Shown here: positions 1 through 12,040 of the stretch, in pieces
How the letters are laid out: each line of letters opens with the position of its first letter
Numbering within the stretch: position 1 is the stretch's first letter
Assembly (NCBI RefSeq): GCF_051014685.1
Contig: NW_027478385.1
Coordinates: 9,734,001 to 9,798,000 of the forward strand
Length of the DNA stretch: 64,000 bases
Origin: Ptiloglossa arizonensis
Lineage: Eukaryota > Arthropoda > Insecta > Hymenoptera > Colletidae
Reading direction: 5' to 3'
Notes under the pieces: generated by a model
Told to the model about the DNA's origin: nothing
Seen by the model: only the letters and a program-made list of their open reading frames with translations
Database searches by the model: none
Made by a program: the position numbers and the translations under genes

Positions 1-561
1 TGCAATAGGAATTTTTGGGTTAGGTCAATCCGTTCGCGAGATATGGGAGTTTGAAGCTAAGAAATGGTTGAGATCAGAACAAATTTTTCGCAATTCTGCT
101 GCTCCAAACGCTTAACCAGATTGGCCTAGGGAAAAAATACGCATACCGTTGTAATCGGGCGAGTTTCTAATTTCAGACGCAGCAGGAATTATTGGGTTTG
201 GTCAATCCGTTCGCGAGATATGGGACTTTGAAGCTAAGAAATGGTTGAGAAGGCAACAAATTTTTCGCAATTCTGCTGCTCCAAACGCTTAACCAGAATG
301 GCCTAGGGAAAAAATACACATACCGTTGTAATCGGGCGAGTTTCTACTTTCAGACGCAACAGGAACTTTTGGGTTAGGTCAATCCGTTCGCGAGATATGG
401 GAGTCTGAAGCCAAGAAATGGTTGGGAAGGCAAAAAATTTTTCGCAATTCTGCTGCTCCAAACGCTTAACCAGAATGGCCTAGTGAAAAAATACACATAC
501 CGTTGTAATCGGGCGAGTTTCTACTTTCAGATGCAGCAGGAATTTTTGGGTTAGGTCAATC

Positions 562-738
562 CGTTCGCGAGATATGGGAGTTTGAAACCAAGAAATGGTT
601 GAGAAGGCAAAAAATTTTTCGCAATTCTGCTGCTCCAAACGCTTAACCAGAATGGCCTAGGGAAGAAATACACATACCGCTGTAATCGGGCGAGTTTCTA
701 CTTTCAGATGCAATAGGAATTTTTGGGTTAGGTCAATC
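562..738 (+). repeat. Reference 177-bp monomer with landmarks
   Basis: A typical unit, phased to start at cgttcgcgag. A CENP-B-box-like 17-mer lies at 563-579 and has T instead of C at 575. A TCGCGA palindrome (NruI site) at 565-570 lies inside it. An A6T5 tract is at 609-619. A CCTAGG palindrome (AvrII site) is at 656-661. An A-rich run follows the aggg, and the T-rich ggaattttt element lies near the unit's end. On the minus strand CCTAGG supplies the in-frame TAG that normally closes the most open frame, once per 59 codons. A/T tracts about 50-70 bp apart are of the kind associated with DNA curvature and nucleosome phasing, but that role is inferred. Confidence 0.9.
563..579 (+). other. CENP-B-box-like motif, typical form (8 of 9 essential bases)
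   Basis: The 17-mer gttcgcgagatatggga is set against the essential-base pattern NTTCGNNNNANNCGGGN. TTCG (564-567), A (572) and GGG (576-578) match; the one mismatch is T for C at 575. Nearly every unit in the window has this form. CENP-B and its pogo-transposase relatives bind the mammalian box; whether a cognate protein binds this form is unknown. Confidence 0.6.
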
Positions 739-3008
739 CGTTCGCGAGATATGGGAGTTTCAATCCAAGAAATGGTTGAGAAGGCAAAAAATTTTTCGCA
801 GTCCTACTGCTCCAAACGCTTAACCAGAATGGCCTAGGGAAGAAATACACATGCCGCTGTAATCGGGCGAGTTTCTACTTTCAGATGCAACAGGAATTTT
901 TGGATTAGGTCAATCCGTTCGCGAGATATGGGACTTTGAAGCCAAGAAATGGTTGAGAAGGCAAAAAATTTTTCGCAATTCTGCTGCTCCAAACGGTTAA
1001 CCAGAATAGCCTAGGGAAAAAATACACATACCGTTGTAATCGGGCGTGCTTCTGCTTTCAGACGCAATAGGAATTTTTGGGTTAGGTCAATCCGTTCGCG
1101 AGATATGGGAGTTTGAAGCCAAGAAATGGTTCAGAAGGCAAAAAATTTTTCGCAATTCTGTTGCTCCAAACGCTTAACCAGAATGGCCTAGGGAAAAAAT
1201 ACACATACCGCTGTAATCGGGTGAGTTTCTACTTTCAGATGCAGTAGGAACTTTTGGGTTAGATCAATCCGTTCGCGAGATATGGGAGTTTGAAGCCAAG
1301 AAATGGTTGAGAAGGCAAACAATTTTTCGCAATTCTGCTGCTCCAAACGCTTAACCAGAATGGCCTAGGGAAAAAATACACATACCGTTGTAATCGGGCG
1401 AGTTTCTACTCTCAGGCGCAACAGGAATTTTTGGGTTAGGTCAATCCGTTCGCGAGATATGGGAGTTTCAATCCAAGAAATGGTTGAGAAGGCAAAAAAT
1501 TTTTCGCAATTCTGCTGCTCCAAACGCTTAACCAGAATGGCCTAGGGAAAAAATACAAATACCGCTATAATCGGGCGAGTTTATACTTCCAGATGCAGTA
1601 GGAATTTTTGGGTTAGGTCAATCCGTTCGCGAGGTATGGGAGTTTGAAGCTAAGAAGTGGTTGAGAAGACAACAAATTTTTCGCACTTCTGCTGCTTCAA
1701 ACGCTTAACCAGAATTGCCTAGTGAAAAAATACACATACCGTTGTAATCGGGCGAGTTTCTACTTTCAGATGCAATATGAATGTTTGGGCTAGGTCAGTC
1801 CGTTCGCGAGATATGGGAGTTTGAAGCCACGAAATGGTTGAGAAGGCAAAAAATTTTTCGCAATTCTGCTGCTCCAAACGCTTAACCAGAATGCACTAGT
1901 GAAAAAATACACATACCGTTGTAATCGGGCGAGTTTCTACTTTCAGATGCAACAGGAATTTTTGGGTTAGGTCAATCCGCTCGCGAGATATGGGAGTTTG
2001 AAGCCAAGAAATGGTTGAGAAGGCAAAAAATTTTTCACAATTCTGCTGCTCCTAACGCTTAACCAGAATGGCCTAGGGAAAAAATACACATACCGTTGTA
2101 ATCGGGCGAGTTTCTACTTTCAGACGCAACAGGAACTTTTGGGTTAGGTCAATCCGTTCGCGAGATATGGGAGTCTGAAGCCAAGAAATGGTTGGGAAGG
2201 CAAAAAATTTTTCGCAATTCTGCTGCTCCAAACGCTTAACCAGAATGGCCTAGGGAAAAAATACACATACCGTTGTAATCGGGCGAGTTTCTACTTTCAG
2301 ATTCAATAGGAATTTTTGGGTTAGGTCAATCCGTCCGCGAGATATGGGAATTTGAAGCCAAGAAATGGTTGAGAAGGCAAACAATTTTTCGCAATTCTGC
2401 TGCTCCAAACGCTTAACCAGAATGGCCTAGGGAAAAAATACGCATACCGTTGTAATCGCGCGAGTTTCTAATTTCAGACGCAGCATGAATTTTTGGGTTT
2501 GGTCAATCCGTTCGCGAGATATGGGAGTTTGAAGCCAAGAAATGGTTGATAAGGCAAAAAATTTTTCGCAATTCTGCTGCTCCAAACGCCTAACCAGAAT
2601 GGCCTAGGGAAAAAATACACATACCGCTGTAATCGGGCGAGTTTCTACTTTCAGATGCAGTAGGAATTTTTGGGTTAGGTCAATCCGTTCGCGAGGTATG
2701 GGAGTTTGAAGCCAAGAAATGGTTGAGAAGGCAAAAATTTTTCGCGATTCTGCTGCTCCAAACGCTTAACCAGAATGGCCTAGGGAAAAAATACACATAC
2801 CGTTGTAATCGGGCGAGTTTCTACTTTCAGACGCAACAGGAACTTTTGGGTTAGGTCATTCCGTTCGCGAGATATGGGCGTTTGAAGCCAAGAAATGGTT
2901 GAGCAGGCAAAAAATTATTCGCAATTCTGCTGCTCCAAACGCTTAACCAGAATGGCCTAGGGAAAAAATACACGTACCGCTGTAATCGGGCGAGTTTCTA
3001 CTTTCAGA

Positions 3009-4960
3009 TGCAATAGGAATTTTTGGGTTAGGTCAATCCGTTCGCGAGATATGGGAGTTTGAAGCTAAGAAATGGTTGAGATCAGAACAAATTTTTCGCA
3101 ATTCTGCTGCTCCAAACGCTTAACCAGATTGGCCTAGGGAAAAAATACGCATACCGTTGTAATCGGGCGAGTTTCTAATTTCAGACGCAGCAGGAATTAT
3201 TGGGTTTGGTCAATCCGTTCGCGAGATATGGGACTTTGAAGCTAAGAAATGGTTGAGAAGGCAACAAATTTTTCGCAATTCTGCTGCTCCAAACGCTTAA
3301 CCAGAATGGCCTAGGGAAAAAATACACATACCGTTGTAATCGGGCGAGTTTCTACTTTCAGACGCAACAGGAACTTTTGGGTTAGGTCAATCCGTTCGCG
3401 AGATATGGGAGTCTGAAGCCAAGAAATGGTTGGGAAGGCAAAAAATTTTTCGCAATTCTGCTGCTCCAAACGCTTAACCAGAATGGCCTAGTGAAAAAAT
3501 ACACATACCGTTGTAATCGGGCGAGTTTCTACTTTCAGATGCAACAGGAATTTTTGGGTTAGGTCAATCCGTTCGCGAGATATGGGAGTTTGAAACCAAG
3601 AAATGGTTGAGAAGGCAAAAAATTTTTCGCAATTCTGCTGCTCCAAACGCTTAACCAGAATGGCCTAGGGAAGAAATACACATACCGCTGTAATCGGGCG
3701 AGTTTCTACTTTCAGATGCAATAGGAATTTTTGGGTTAGGTCAATCCGTTCGCGAGATATGGGAGTTTCAATCCAAGAAATGGTTGAGAAGGCAAAAAAT
3801 TTTTCGCAGTCCTACTGCTCCAAACGCTTAACCAGAATGGCCTAGGGAAGAAATACACATGCCGCTGTAATCGGGCGAGTTTCTACTTTCAGATGCAACA
3901 GGAATTTTTGGATTAGGTCAATCCGTTCGCGAGATATGGGACTTTGAAGCCAAGAAATGGTTGAGAAGGCAAAAAATTTTTCGCAATTCTGCTGCTCCAA
4001 ACGGTTAACCAGAATAGCCTAGGGAAAAAATACACATACCGTTGTAATCGGGCGTGCTTCTGCTTTCAGACGCAATAGGAATTTTTGGGTTAGGTCAATC
4101 CGTTCGCGAGATATGGGAGTTTGAAGCCAAGAAATGGTTCAGAAGGCAAAAAATTTTTCGCAATTCTGCTGCTCCAAACGCTTAACCAGAATGGCCTAGG
4201 GAAAAAATACACATACCGCTGTAATCGGGTGAGTTTCTACTTTCAGATGCAGTAGGAATTTTTGGGTTAGATCAATCCGTTCGCGAGATATGGGAGTTTG
4301 AAGCCAAGAAATGGTTGAGAAGGCAAACAATTTTTCGCAATTCTGCTGCTCCAAACGCTTAACCAGAATGGCCTAGGGAAAAAATACACATACCGTTGTA
4401 ATCGGGCGAGTTTCTACTCTCAGACGCAACAGGAATTTTTGGGTTAGGTCAATCCGTTCGCGAGATATGGGAGTTTCAATCCAAGAAATGGTTGAGAAGG
4501 CAAAAAATTTTTCGCAATTCTGCTGCTCCAAACGCTTAACCAGAATGGCCTAGGGAAAAAATACAAATACCGCTATAATCGGGCGAGTTTATACTTCCAG
4601 ATGCAGTAGGAATTTTTGGGTTAGGTCAATCCGTTCGCGAGGTATGGGAGTTTGAAGCTAAGAAGTGGTTGAGAAGACAACAAATTTTTCGCACTTCTGC
4701 TGCTTCAAACGCTTAACCAGAATTGCCTAGTGAAAAAATACACATACCGTTGTAATCGGGCGAGTTTCTACTTTCAGATGCAATATGAATGTTTGGGCTA
4801 GGTCAGTCCGTTCGCGAGATATGGGAGTTTGAAGCCACGAAATGGTTGAGAAGGCAAAAAATTTTTCGCAATTCTGCTGCTCCAAACGCTTAACCAGAAT
4901 GCACTAGTGAAAAAATACACATACCGTTGTAATCGGGCGAGTTTCTACTTTCAGATGCAA
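3009..4960 (+). repeat. HOR A copy 2, truncated (about 11 monomers)
   Basis: Aligns to 1-1952 at an offset of 3008. In about 1.95 kb I noticed only three substitutions, near 3544, 4259 and 4423, so identity is about 99.8%. The match breaks at 4961, where copy 1 has c at 1953 and this copy has t. Beyond it the sequence switches to a different unit type. The end is therefore a recombination junction and not gradual decay. Confidence 0.88.
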
Positions 4961-5950
4961 TAGGAATTTTTGGGTTAGGTCAATCCGTTCGCGAGATATG
5001 GGAGTTTGAAGCTAAGGAGTGGTTGAGAAGACAACAAATTTTTCGCACTTCTGCTGCTTCAAATGCTTAACCAGAATAGCCTAGGGAAAAAATACACATA
5101 CCGTTGTAATCGGGCGTGCTTCTACTTTCAGACGCAATAGGAATTTTTGGGTTAGGTCAATCCGTTCGCGAGATAGGGGAGTTTGAAGCCAAGAAATGGT
5201 TGAGAAGGCAAAAAATTTTTCGCAATTCTGCTGCTCCAAACGCTTAACCAGAATGGCCTAGGGAAAAAATACACATACCGCTGTAATCGGATGAGTTTCT
5301 ACTTTCAGATGCAGTAGGAATTTTTGGGTTAGATCAATCCGTTCGCGAGATATGGGAGTTTGAAGCCAAGAAATGGTTGAGAAGGCAAACAATATTTCGC
5401 AATTCTGCTGCTCCAAACGCTTAACCAGAATGGCCTAGGGAAAAAATACACATACCGTTGTAATCGGGCGAGTTTCTACTCTCAGACGCAACAGGAATTT
5501 TTGGGTTAGGTCAATCCGTTCGCGAGATATGGGAGTTTCAATCCAAGAAATGGTTGAGAAGGCAAAAAATTTTTCGCAATTCTGCTGCTCCAAACGCTTA
5601 ACCAGAATGGCCTAGGGAAAAAATACACATACCGCTATAATCGGGCGAGTTTGTACTTTCAGATGCAGTAGGAATTTTAGGGTTAGGTCAATCCGTTCGC
5701 GAGATATGGGAGTTTGAAGCTAAGAAGTGGTTGAGAGGACAACAAATTTTTCGCACTTCTGCTGCTTCAAACGCTTAACCAGAATTGCCTAGTGAAAAAA
5801 TACACATACCGTTGTAATCGGGCGAGTTTCTACTTTCAGATGCAATATGAATGTTTGGGCTAGGTCATTCCGTTCGCGAGATATGGGAGTTTGAAGCCAC
5901 GAAATGGTTGAGAAGGCAAAAAATTTTTCGCAATTCTGCTGCTCCAAACG
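4961..5950 (+). repeat. Six-monomer duplication (offset 1062 bp) of the preceding block
   Basis: The first unit is a hybrid. Its gctaaggagtgg ... gcacttctgctgcttc part resembles the unit near 4660, then from about 5070 it follows the sequence at about 4008 onward. The cgggcgtgct variant at 4049 recurs at 5111, an offset of 1062, exactly 6 x 177. Identity to 4013-4883 is lower than for the HOR A pair, with about ten differences noticed in 880 bp (for example atagggg near 5174 and aatatttcgc near 5391). This duplication is therefore older than the 3008-bp one, or has been less corrected. Confidence 0.8.
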
Positions 5951-7967
5951 CTTAACCAGAATGGCATAGGGAAAAAATACTCATACCGTTGTAATCGGGC
6001 GAGTTTCTACATTGAGACGCAACAGGAACTTTTGCGTTAGGTCAATCCGTTTGCGAGATATGGGCGTTTGAAGCCAAGAAATGGTTGAGAAGGCAAAAAA
6101 TTATTCGCAATTCTGCTGCTCCAAACGCTTAACCAGAATGGCCTAGGGAAAAAATACACGTACCGCTGTAATCGGGCGAGTTTCTACTTTCAGATGCAAT
6201 AGGAATTTTTGGGTTAGGTCAATCCGTTCGCGAGATATGGGAGTTTGAAGCTAAGAAATGGTTGAGAACAGAACAAATTTTTCGCAATTCTGCTGCTCCA
6301 AACGCTTAACCAGAATGGCCTCGGGAAAAAATACACATACCGTTGTAATCGGGCGAGTTTCTACTTTCAGATGCAATATGAATGTCTGGGCTAGGTCAAT
6401 CCGTTCGCGAGATATGGGAGTTTGAAGCCACGAAATGGTTGAGAAGGCAAAAAATTTTTCGCAATTCTGCTGCTCCAAACCCTTAACCAGAATGCACTAT
6501 TGAAAAAATACACATACCGTTGTAATCGGGCGAGTTTCTACTTTCAGATGCAATAGGAATTTTTGGGCTAGGTCAATCCGTTCGCGAGATATGGGAGTTT
6601 GAAGCCACGAAATGGTTGAAAAGGCAAAAAATTGTTAGCACTTCTGCTGCTCCAAACGCTTAACCAGAATGGCCTAGGGAAAAAATACACATACCGTTGT
6701 AATCGGGCGTGTTTCTACTTTCAGACGCAATAGGAATTTCTGGGTTAGGTCAATCCGTTCGCGAGATATGGGAGTCTGAAGCCAAGAAATGGTTGAGAAG
6801 GCAAAAAATTTTCGCAAATCTGCTGCTCCAAACGCTTAACCAGAATGGGATAGGGAAAAAATACACATACCGTTGTAATCGGGCGACTTTCTACTTTCAG
6901 ATGCAACAGGAATTTTTGGGTTAGGTCAATCCGTTCGCGAGATATGGGAGTTTGAAGCCAAGAAATGGTTGAGAAGGCAAAAAATTTTTCGCAATTCTGC
7001 TGCTCCAAACGCTTAACCAGAATGGCCTAGGGAAGAAATACACATACCGCTGTAATCGGGCGAGTTTCTACTTTCAGATGCAATAGGAGTTTTTGGGTTA
7101 GGTCAATCCGTTCGCTAGATATGGGAGTTTGAAGCCAAGAAATGGTTGAGAAGGCAAAAAATTTTTCGCAATTCTGCTGCTCCTAACGCTTAACCAGAGT
7201 GGCCTAGGGAAAAAATAGACACACCGTTGTAATCGGGCGAGTTTCTACTTTCAGACGCAACAGGAATTTTTGGGTTAGGTCAATCCGTTCGCGAGATATG
7301 GGAGTTTGAAGCAAAGAAATGGTTGAGAAGGCAAAAAATTTTTCGCAATTCCGCTGCTCCAAACGCTTAACCAGAATGGCCTAGGGAAAAAATACACATA
7401 CCGTTGTAATCGGGCGAGTTTCTACTTTCAGATGCAGTAGGAATTTTTGGGTCATGTCAATCCGTTCGCGAGATATGGGAGTTTGAAGCCAAGAAATGGT
7501 TGAGAACAGAACAAATTTTTCGCAATTCTGCTGCTCCAAACGCTTAACCAGAATGGCCTAGGGAAAAAATACACATACCGTTGTAATCGGGCGAGTTTCT
7601 ACTTTCAGACGCAACAGGAATTTTTGGGTTAGGTCAATCCGTTCGCGAGATATGGAAAGTTGAATCCAAGAAATGGTTGAGAAGGCAAAAAATTTTTCGC
7701 AATTCTGCTGCTCCAAACGCTTAACCAGAATGACCTAGGGAAAAAATACACATATCGCTGTAATCGGGCGAGTTTATACTTTCAGATGCAGTAGGAATTT
7801 TTGGGTTAGGTCAATCCGTTCGCGAGATATGGGAGTTTGAAGCCAAGAAATGGTTTAGAAGGCAAAAAATTGTTCGCAATTCTGCTGCTCCAAACGCTTA
7901 ACCAGAATGGCCTAGGGAAAAAATACACATACCGTTGTAATCGGGCGAGTATCTACTTTCAGACGTA
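5951..7967 (+). repeat. Divergent monomers, no clear HOR
   Basis: About 11 units continue in phase but match neither each other nor the flanking blocks over several units. The unit near 6064 (gggcgtttgaagcc followed by aaaaaattattcgc) resembles the one near 2878, so fragments of HOR A are mixed in. Units near 6381 and 6568 carry the gggctaggtc variant of HOR A. I see no gene or non-satellite sequence. Confidence 0.75.
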
Positions 7968-8498
7968 ACAGGAATTTTTGGGTTAGGTCAATCCGTTCGC
8001 GAGATATGGGTGTTTGAAGCTAAGAAATGGTTGAGAACAGAACAAATTTTTCGCAATTCTGCTGCTCCAAACGCTTAACCAGATTGGCCTAGGGAGAAAA
8101 TACGCATACCGTTGTAATCGGGCGAGTTTCTAATTTCAGACGCAGCATGAATTTTTGGGTTTGGACAATCCGTTCGCGAGATATGGGAGTTTGAAGCCAA
8201 GAAATGGTTGAGAAGGTACAAAATTTTTCGCAATTCTGCTGCTCCAAACGCTTAACCAGAATGGCCTAGGGAAAAAATACACATACCGTTGTAATCCGGC
8301 GAGTTTCTACTTTCAGACGCAATAGGAATTTTTGTGTTAGGTCAATCCGTTCGCGAGATATGGGAGTTTGAGGGCAAGAAATGGTTGATAAGGCAAAAAA
8401 TTTTTCGCAATTCTGCTGCTCCAAACGCTTAACCAGAATGGGCAAGGGAAAAAATACACATACCGTTGTAATCGGGCGAGTTTCTACTTTCAGATGCA
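7968..8498 (+). repeat. Three-monomer duplication, copy 1 (531 bp)
   Basis: The gtgtttgaag marker at 8010 recurs at 8541, an offset of 531, exactly 3 x 177. The copies share rare variants: gtttggacaatcc, taatccggcgag and tttttgtgttaggtc. The left edge is set by mismatches at about 7951-7966. Confidence 0.85.
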
Positions 8499-9029
8499 AC
8501 AGGAATTTTTGGGTTAGGTCAATCCGTTCGCGAGATATGGGTGTTTGAAGCTAAGAAATGGTTGAGAACAGAACAAATTTTTCGCAATTCTGCTGCTCCA
8601 AACGCTTAACCAGATTGGCCAAGGGAAAAAATACGCATACCGTTGTAATCGGGCGAGTTTCTAATTTCAGACGCAGCATGAATTTTTGGGTTTGGACAAT
8701 CCGTTCGCGAGATATGGGAGTTTGAAGCCAAGAAATGGTTGAGAAGGTAAAAAATTTTTCGCAATTCTGCTGCTCCAAACGCTTAACCAGAATGGCCTAG
8801 GGAAAAAATACACATACCGTTGTAATCCGGCGAGTTTCTACTTTCAGACGCAATAGGAATTTTTGTGTTAGGTCAATCCGCTCGCGAGATATGGGAGTTT
8901 GAAGGCAAGAAATGGTTGATAAGGCAAAAAATTTTTCGCAATTCTGCTGCTCCAAACGCTTAACCAGAATGGGCTAGGGAAAAAATACACATACCGTTGT
9001 AATCGGGCGAGTTTCTACTTTCAGATGCA
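8499..9029 (+). repeat. Three-monomer duplication, copy 2 (531 bp)
   Basis: Second copy of the 7968-8498 block. Differences include aaggtaaaaaa here for aaggtacaaaa, gctcgcgag for gttcgcgag near 8880, gaaggcaag for gagggcaag, and gggctaggg for gggcaaggg. Similarity runs on to about 9070 and then breaks at gggagtttg versus gggtgtttg. Confidence 0.83.
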
Positions 9030-9208
9030 ACAGGAATTTTTGGGTTAGGTCAATCCGTTCGCGAGATATGGGAGTTTGAAGCCAAGAAATGGTTGAGAAG
9101 GCAAAAAATTTTTCGCAATTCTGCTGCTCCAAACGCTAAACCAGAATGGCCTAGGGAAGAAATACACATACCGCTGTAATCGGGCGACTTTCTACTTTCA
9201 GATGCATT
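9030..9208 (+). repeat. Single linking monomer
   Basis: One unit between the 3-unit duplication and HOR C. It carries the cgctaaacc variant and the gaagaaatacac variant that are common in the following block. Nothing else is seen. Confidence 0.6.
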
Positions 9209-12040
9209 AGGAATTTTTGGGTTAGGTCAATCCGTACGCTAGATATGGGAGTTGGAAGCCTAGAAGTGGTTGAGAAGGCAAAAAATTTTTCGCAATTCTG
9301 CTGCTCCTAACGCTTAACCAGAATGGCCTAGGGAAAAAATACACATACCGTTGTAATCGGGCGAGTTTCTACTTTCAGACGCAATAGGAATTTTTGTGTT
9401 AGGTCAATCCGTTCGCGAGATATGGGAGTTTGAAGGCAAGAAATGTTTGATAAGGCAAAAAATTTTTCGCAATTCTGCTGCTCCAAACGCTAAACCAGAA
9501 TGGCCTAGGGAAGAAATACACATACCGCTGTAATCGGGCGAGTTTCTACTTTCACATGCAATAGGAATTTTTGGGTTAGGTCAATCCGTTCGCGAGATAT
9601 GGGAGTTTGAAGCCAAGAAATGGTTGAGAAGGCAAAAAATTTTTCGCAATTCTGCTGCTCCTAACGCTTAACCAGAATGGCCTAGGGAAAAAATACACAT
9701 ACCGTTGTAATCGGGCGAGTTTCTACTTTCAGACGCAACATGAACTTTTGTGTTAGGTCAATCCGTTCGCGAGATATGGGAGTTTCAATCCAAGAAATGG
9801 TTGAGAAGGGAAAGAATTTTTCGCAATTCTGCTGCTCCAAACGCTTAACCAGAATGGCCTAGGGAAAAAATACACATACCTTTGTAATCGGGCGAGTTTC
9901 TACTTTCAGATGCAATAGGAATTTTTGGGTTAGGTCAATCCGTTCGCGAGATATGGGAGTTTGAAGCCAAGAAATGGTTGAGAAGGTAAAAAATTTTTCG
10001 CAATTCTGCTGCTCCAAACGCTTAACCAGAATGGCCTAGGGAAAAAATACACATACCGTTGTAATCGGGCGAGTTTCTACTTTTAGGCGCAATAGGAATT
10101 TTTGTGTTAGGTCAATCCGTTTGCGAGATATGGGAGTTTGAAGGCAAGAAATGGTTGATAAGGCAAAAAATTTTTCGCAATTCTGCTGCTCCAAACGCTA
10201 AACCTAAATGGCCTAGGGAAGAAATACACATACCGCTGTAATCGGGCGAGTTTCTACTTTCAGATGCAATAGGAATTTTTGGGTTAGGTCAATCCGTTCG
10301 CGAGATGTGGGAGTTTGAAGCCAAGAAATGGTTGAGAAGGCAAAAAATTTTTCGCAATTCTGCTGCTCCTAACGCTTAACCAGAATGGCCTAGGGAAAAA
10401 ATACACATACCGTTGTAATCGGGCGAGCTTCTACTTTCAGACGCAACATGAACTTTTGTGTTAGGTCAATCCGTTCGCGAGATATGGGAGTCTGAAGCCA
10501 AGAAATGGTTGGGAAGGGAAAGAATTTTTCGCAATTCTGCTGCACCAAACGCTTAACCAGAATGGCCTAGGGAAAAAATACACATACCGTTGTAATCGGG
10601 CGAGTTTCTACTTTCAGATGCAACAGGAACTTTTGGGTTAGGTCAATCCGTTCGCGAGATATGGGAGTTTGAAAGCAAGAAATGGTTGATAAGGCAAAAA
10701 ATTTTTCGCAATTCTGCTACTCCAAACGCTAAACCAGAGTGGCCTAGGGAAGAAATACACATACCGCTGTAATCGGGCGAGTTTCTACTTTCAGACGCAA
10801 CAGGAACTTTTGGGTTAGGTCAATCCGTTCGCGAGATATGGGAGTCTGAAGCCAAGAAATGGTTGGGAAGGCAAAAAATTTTTCGCAATTCTGCTGCTCC
10901 AAACGCTTAACCAGAGTGGCCTAGGGAAAAAATACACATACCGTTGTAATGGGGCGAGTTTCTACTATCAGATGCAACAGGAATTTTTGGGTTAGGTCAA
11001 TCCGTTCGCGATATATGGGAGTCTGAAGCCAAGAAATGGTTGGGAAGGGAAAAAATTTTTCGCAATTCTGCTGCTCCAAACGCTTAACCAGAATGGCCTA
11101 GGGAAAAAATACACATACCGTTGTAATCGGGCGAGTTTCTACTTTCAGGCGCAATAGGAATTTTTGTGTTAGGTCAATCCGTTTGCGAGATATGGGAGTT
11201 TGAAGGCAAGAAATGGTTGATAAGGCAATAAATTTTTCGCAATTCTGCTGCTCCAAACGCTAAACCAGAATGGCCTAGGGAAGAAATACACATACCGCTG
11301 TAATCGGGCGAGTTTCTACTTTCAGATGCAATAGGAATTTTTGGGTTAGGTCAATCCGTTCGCGAGATATGGGAGTTTGAAGCCAAGAAATGGTTGAGAA
11401 GGCAAAAAATTTTTCGCAATTCTGCTGCTCCTAACGCTTAACCAGAATGGCCTAGGGAAAAAATACACATACCGTTGTAATCGGGCGAGTTTCTACTTTC
11501 AGACGCAACATGAACTTTTGTGTTAGGTCAATCCGTTCGCGAGATATGGGAGTCTGAAGCCAAGAAATGGTTGGGAAGGGAAAGAATTTTTCGCAATTCT
11601 GCTGCTCCAAACGCTTAACCAGAATGGCCTAGGGAAAAAATACACATACCGCTGTAATCGGGCAAGTTTCTACTTTCAGACGCAACAGGAACTTTTGGGT
11701 TAGGTCAATCCGTTCGCGAGATATGGGAGTCTGAAGCCAAGAAATGGTTGGGAAGGGAAAAAATTTTTCGCAATTCTGCTGCTCCAAACGCTTAACCAGA
11801 ATGGCCTAGGGAAAAAATACACATACCGTTGTAATCGGGCGAGTTTCTAATTTCAGATGCAATAGGAATTTTTGGGTTAGGTCAATCCGTTCGCGAGATA
11901 TGGGAGTTTGAAGCCAAGAAATGGTTGATAAGGCAAAAAATTTTTCGCAATTCTGCGGCTCCTAACGCTTAACCAGAATGGCCTAGGGAAAAAATACACA
12001 TACCGTTGTAATCGGGCGAGTTTCTACTTTCAGACGCAAT
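9209..12040 (+). repeat. HOR C copy 1, 16 monomers (2832 bp)
   Basis: The rare string aatccgtacg at 9229 recurs at 12061; the offset of 2832 is exactly 16 x 177. The block contains three related units of the gaaggcaag ... gataaggc type (near 9430, 10140 and 11200). Four- and six-unit internal expansion therefore came before the 16-unit duplication. Confidence 0.92.

Larger units (their letters stand above)
1..3008 (+). repeat. HOR A copy 1, 17 monomers (3008 bp)
   Basis: The sequence from base 1 restarts at 3009. An offset of 3008 is 17 x 177 minus 1; a one-base loss in an A/T tract near 2737 accounts for the difference. Unusual units mark the block: gagatcagaac near 70, cgcagtcctactgc near 797, the cgtgcttctgc variant near 1045, and gcacttctgctgcttc near 1684. 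Copy 1 may extend left beyond the window, so this phase is arbitrary. Confidence 0.9.

Noticed and set aside
562..738. Telomere-like ggguta-type string (gggttagg) in each monomer
   Set aside because: Only eight bases match the TTAGGG series, never in tandem, and the flanks are not telomeric. Not evidence of interstitial telomere repeats.
562..738. RNA polymerase III A-box-like tggttgagaag on the plus strand
   Set aside because: It fits the loose pattern TRGYNNARNNG, but no good B box follows at a usable distance and a T5 run that would end transcription lies about 10 bp downstream. Likely chance in a highly copied sequence.
4961..5069. Possible insertion-element boundary at the abrupt end of HOR A copy 2
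   Set aside because: The sequence on both sides is ordinary satellite in normal phase, with no terminal repeats or target-site duplication. A unit-phase recombination junction explains it.
6709..6924. Plus-strand 71-codon frame, and similar ones at 58255 and 58831
   Set aside because: Produced by one-base indels in the A/T tract that shift frame past usual stops. Pure satellite sequence.
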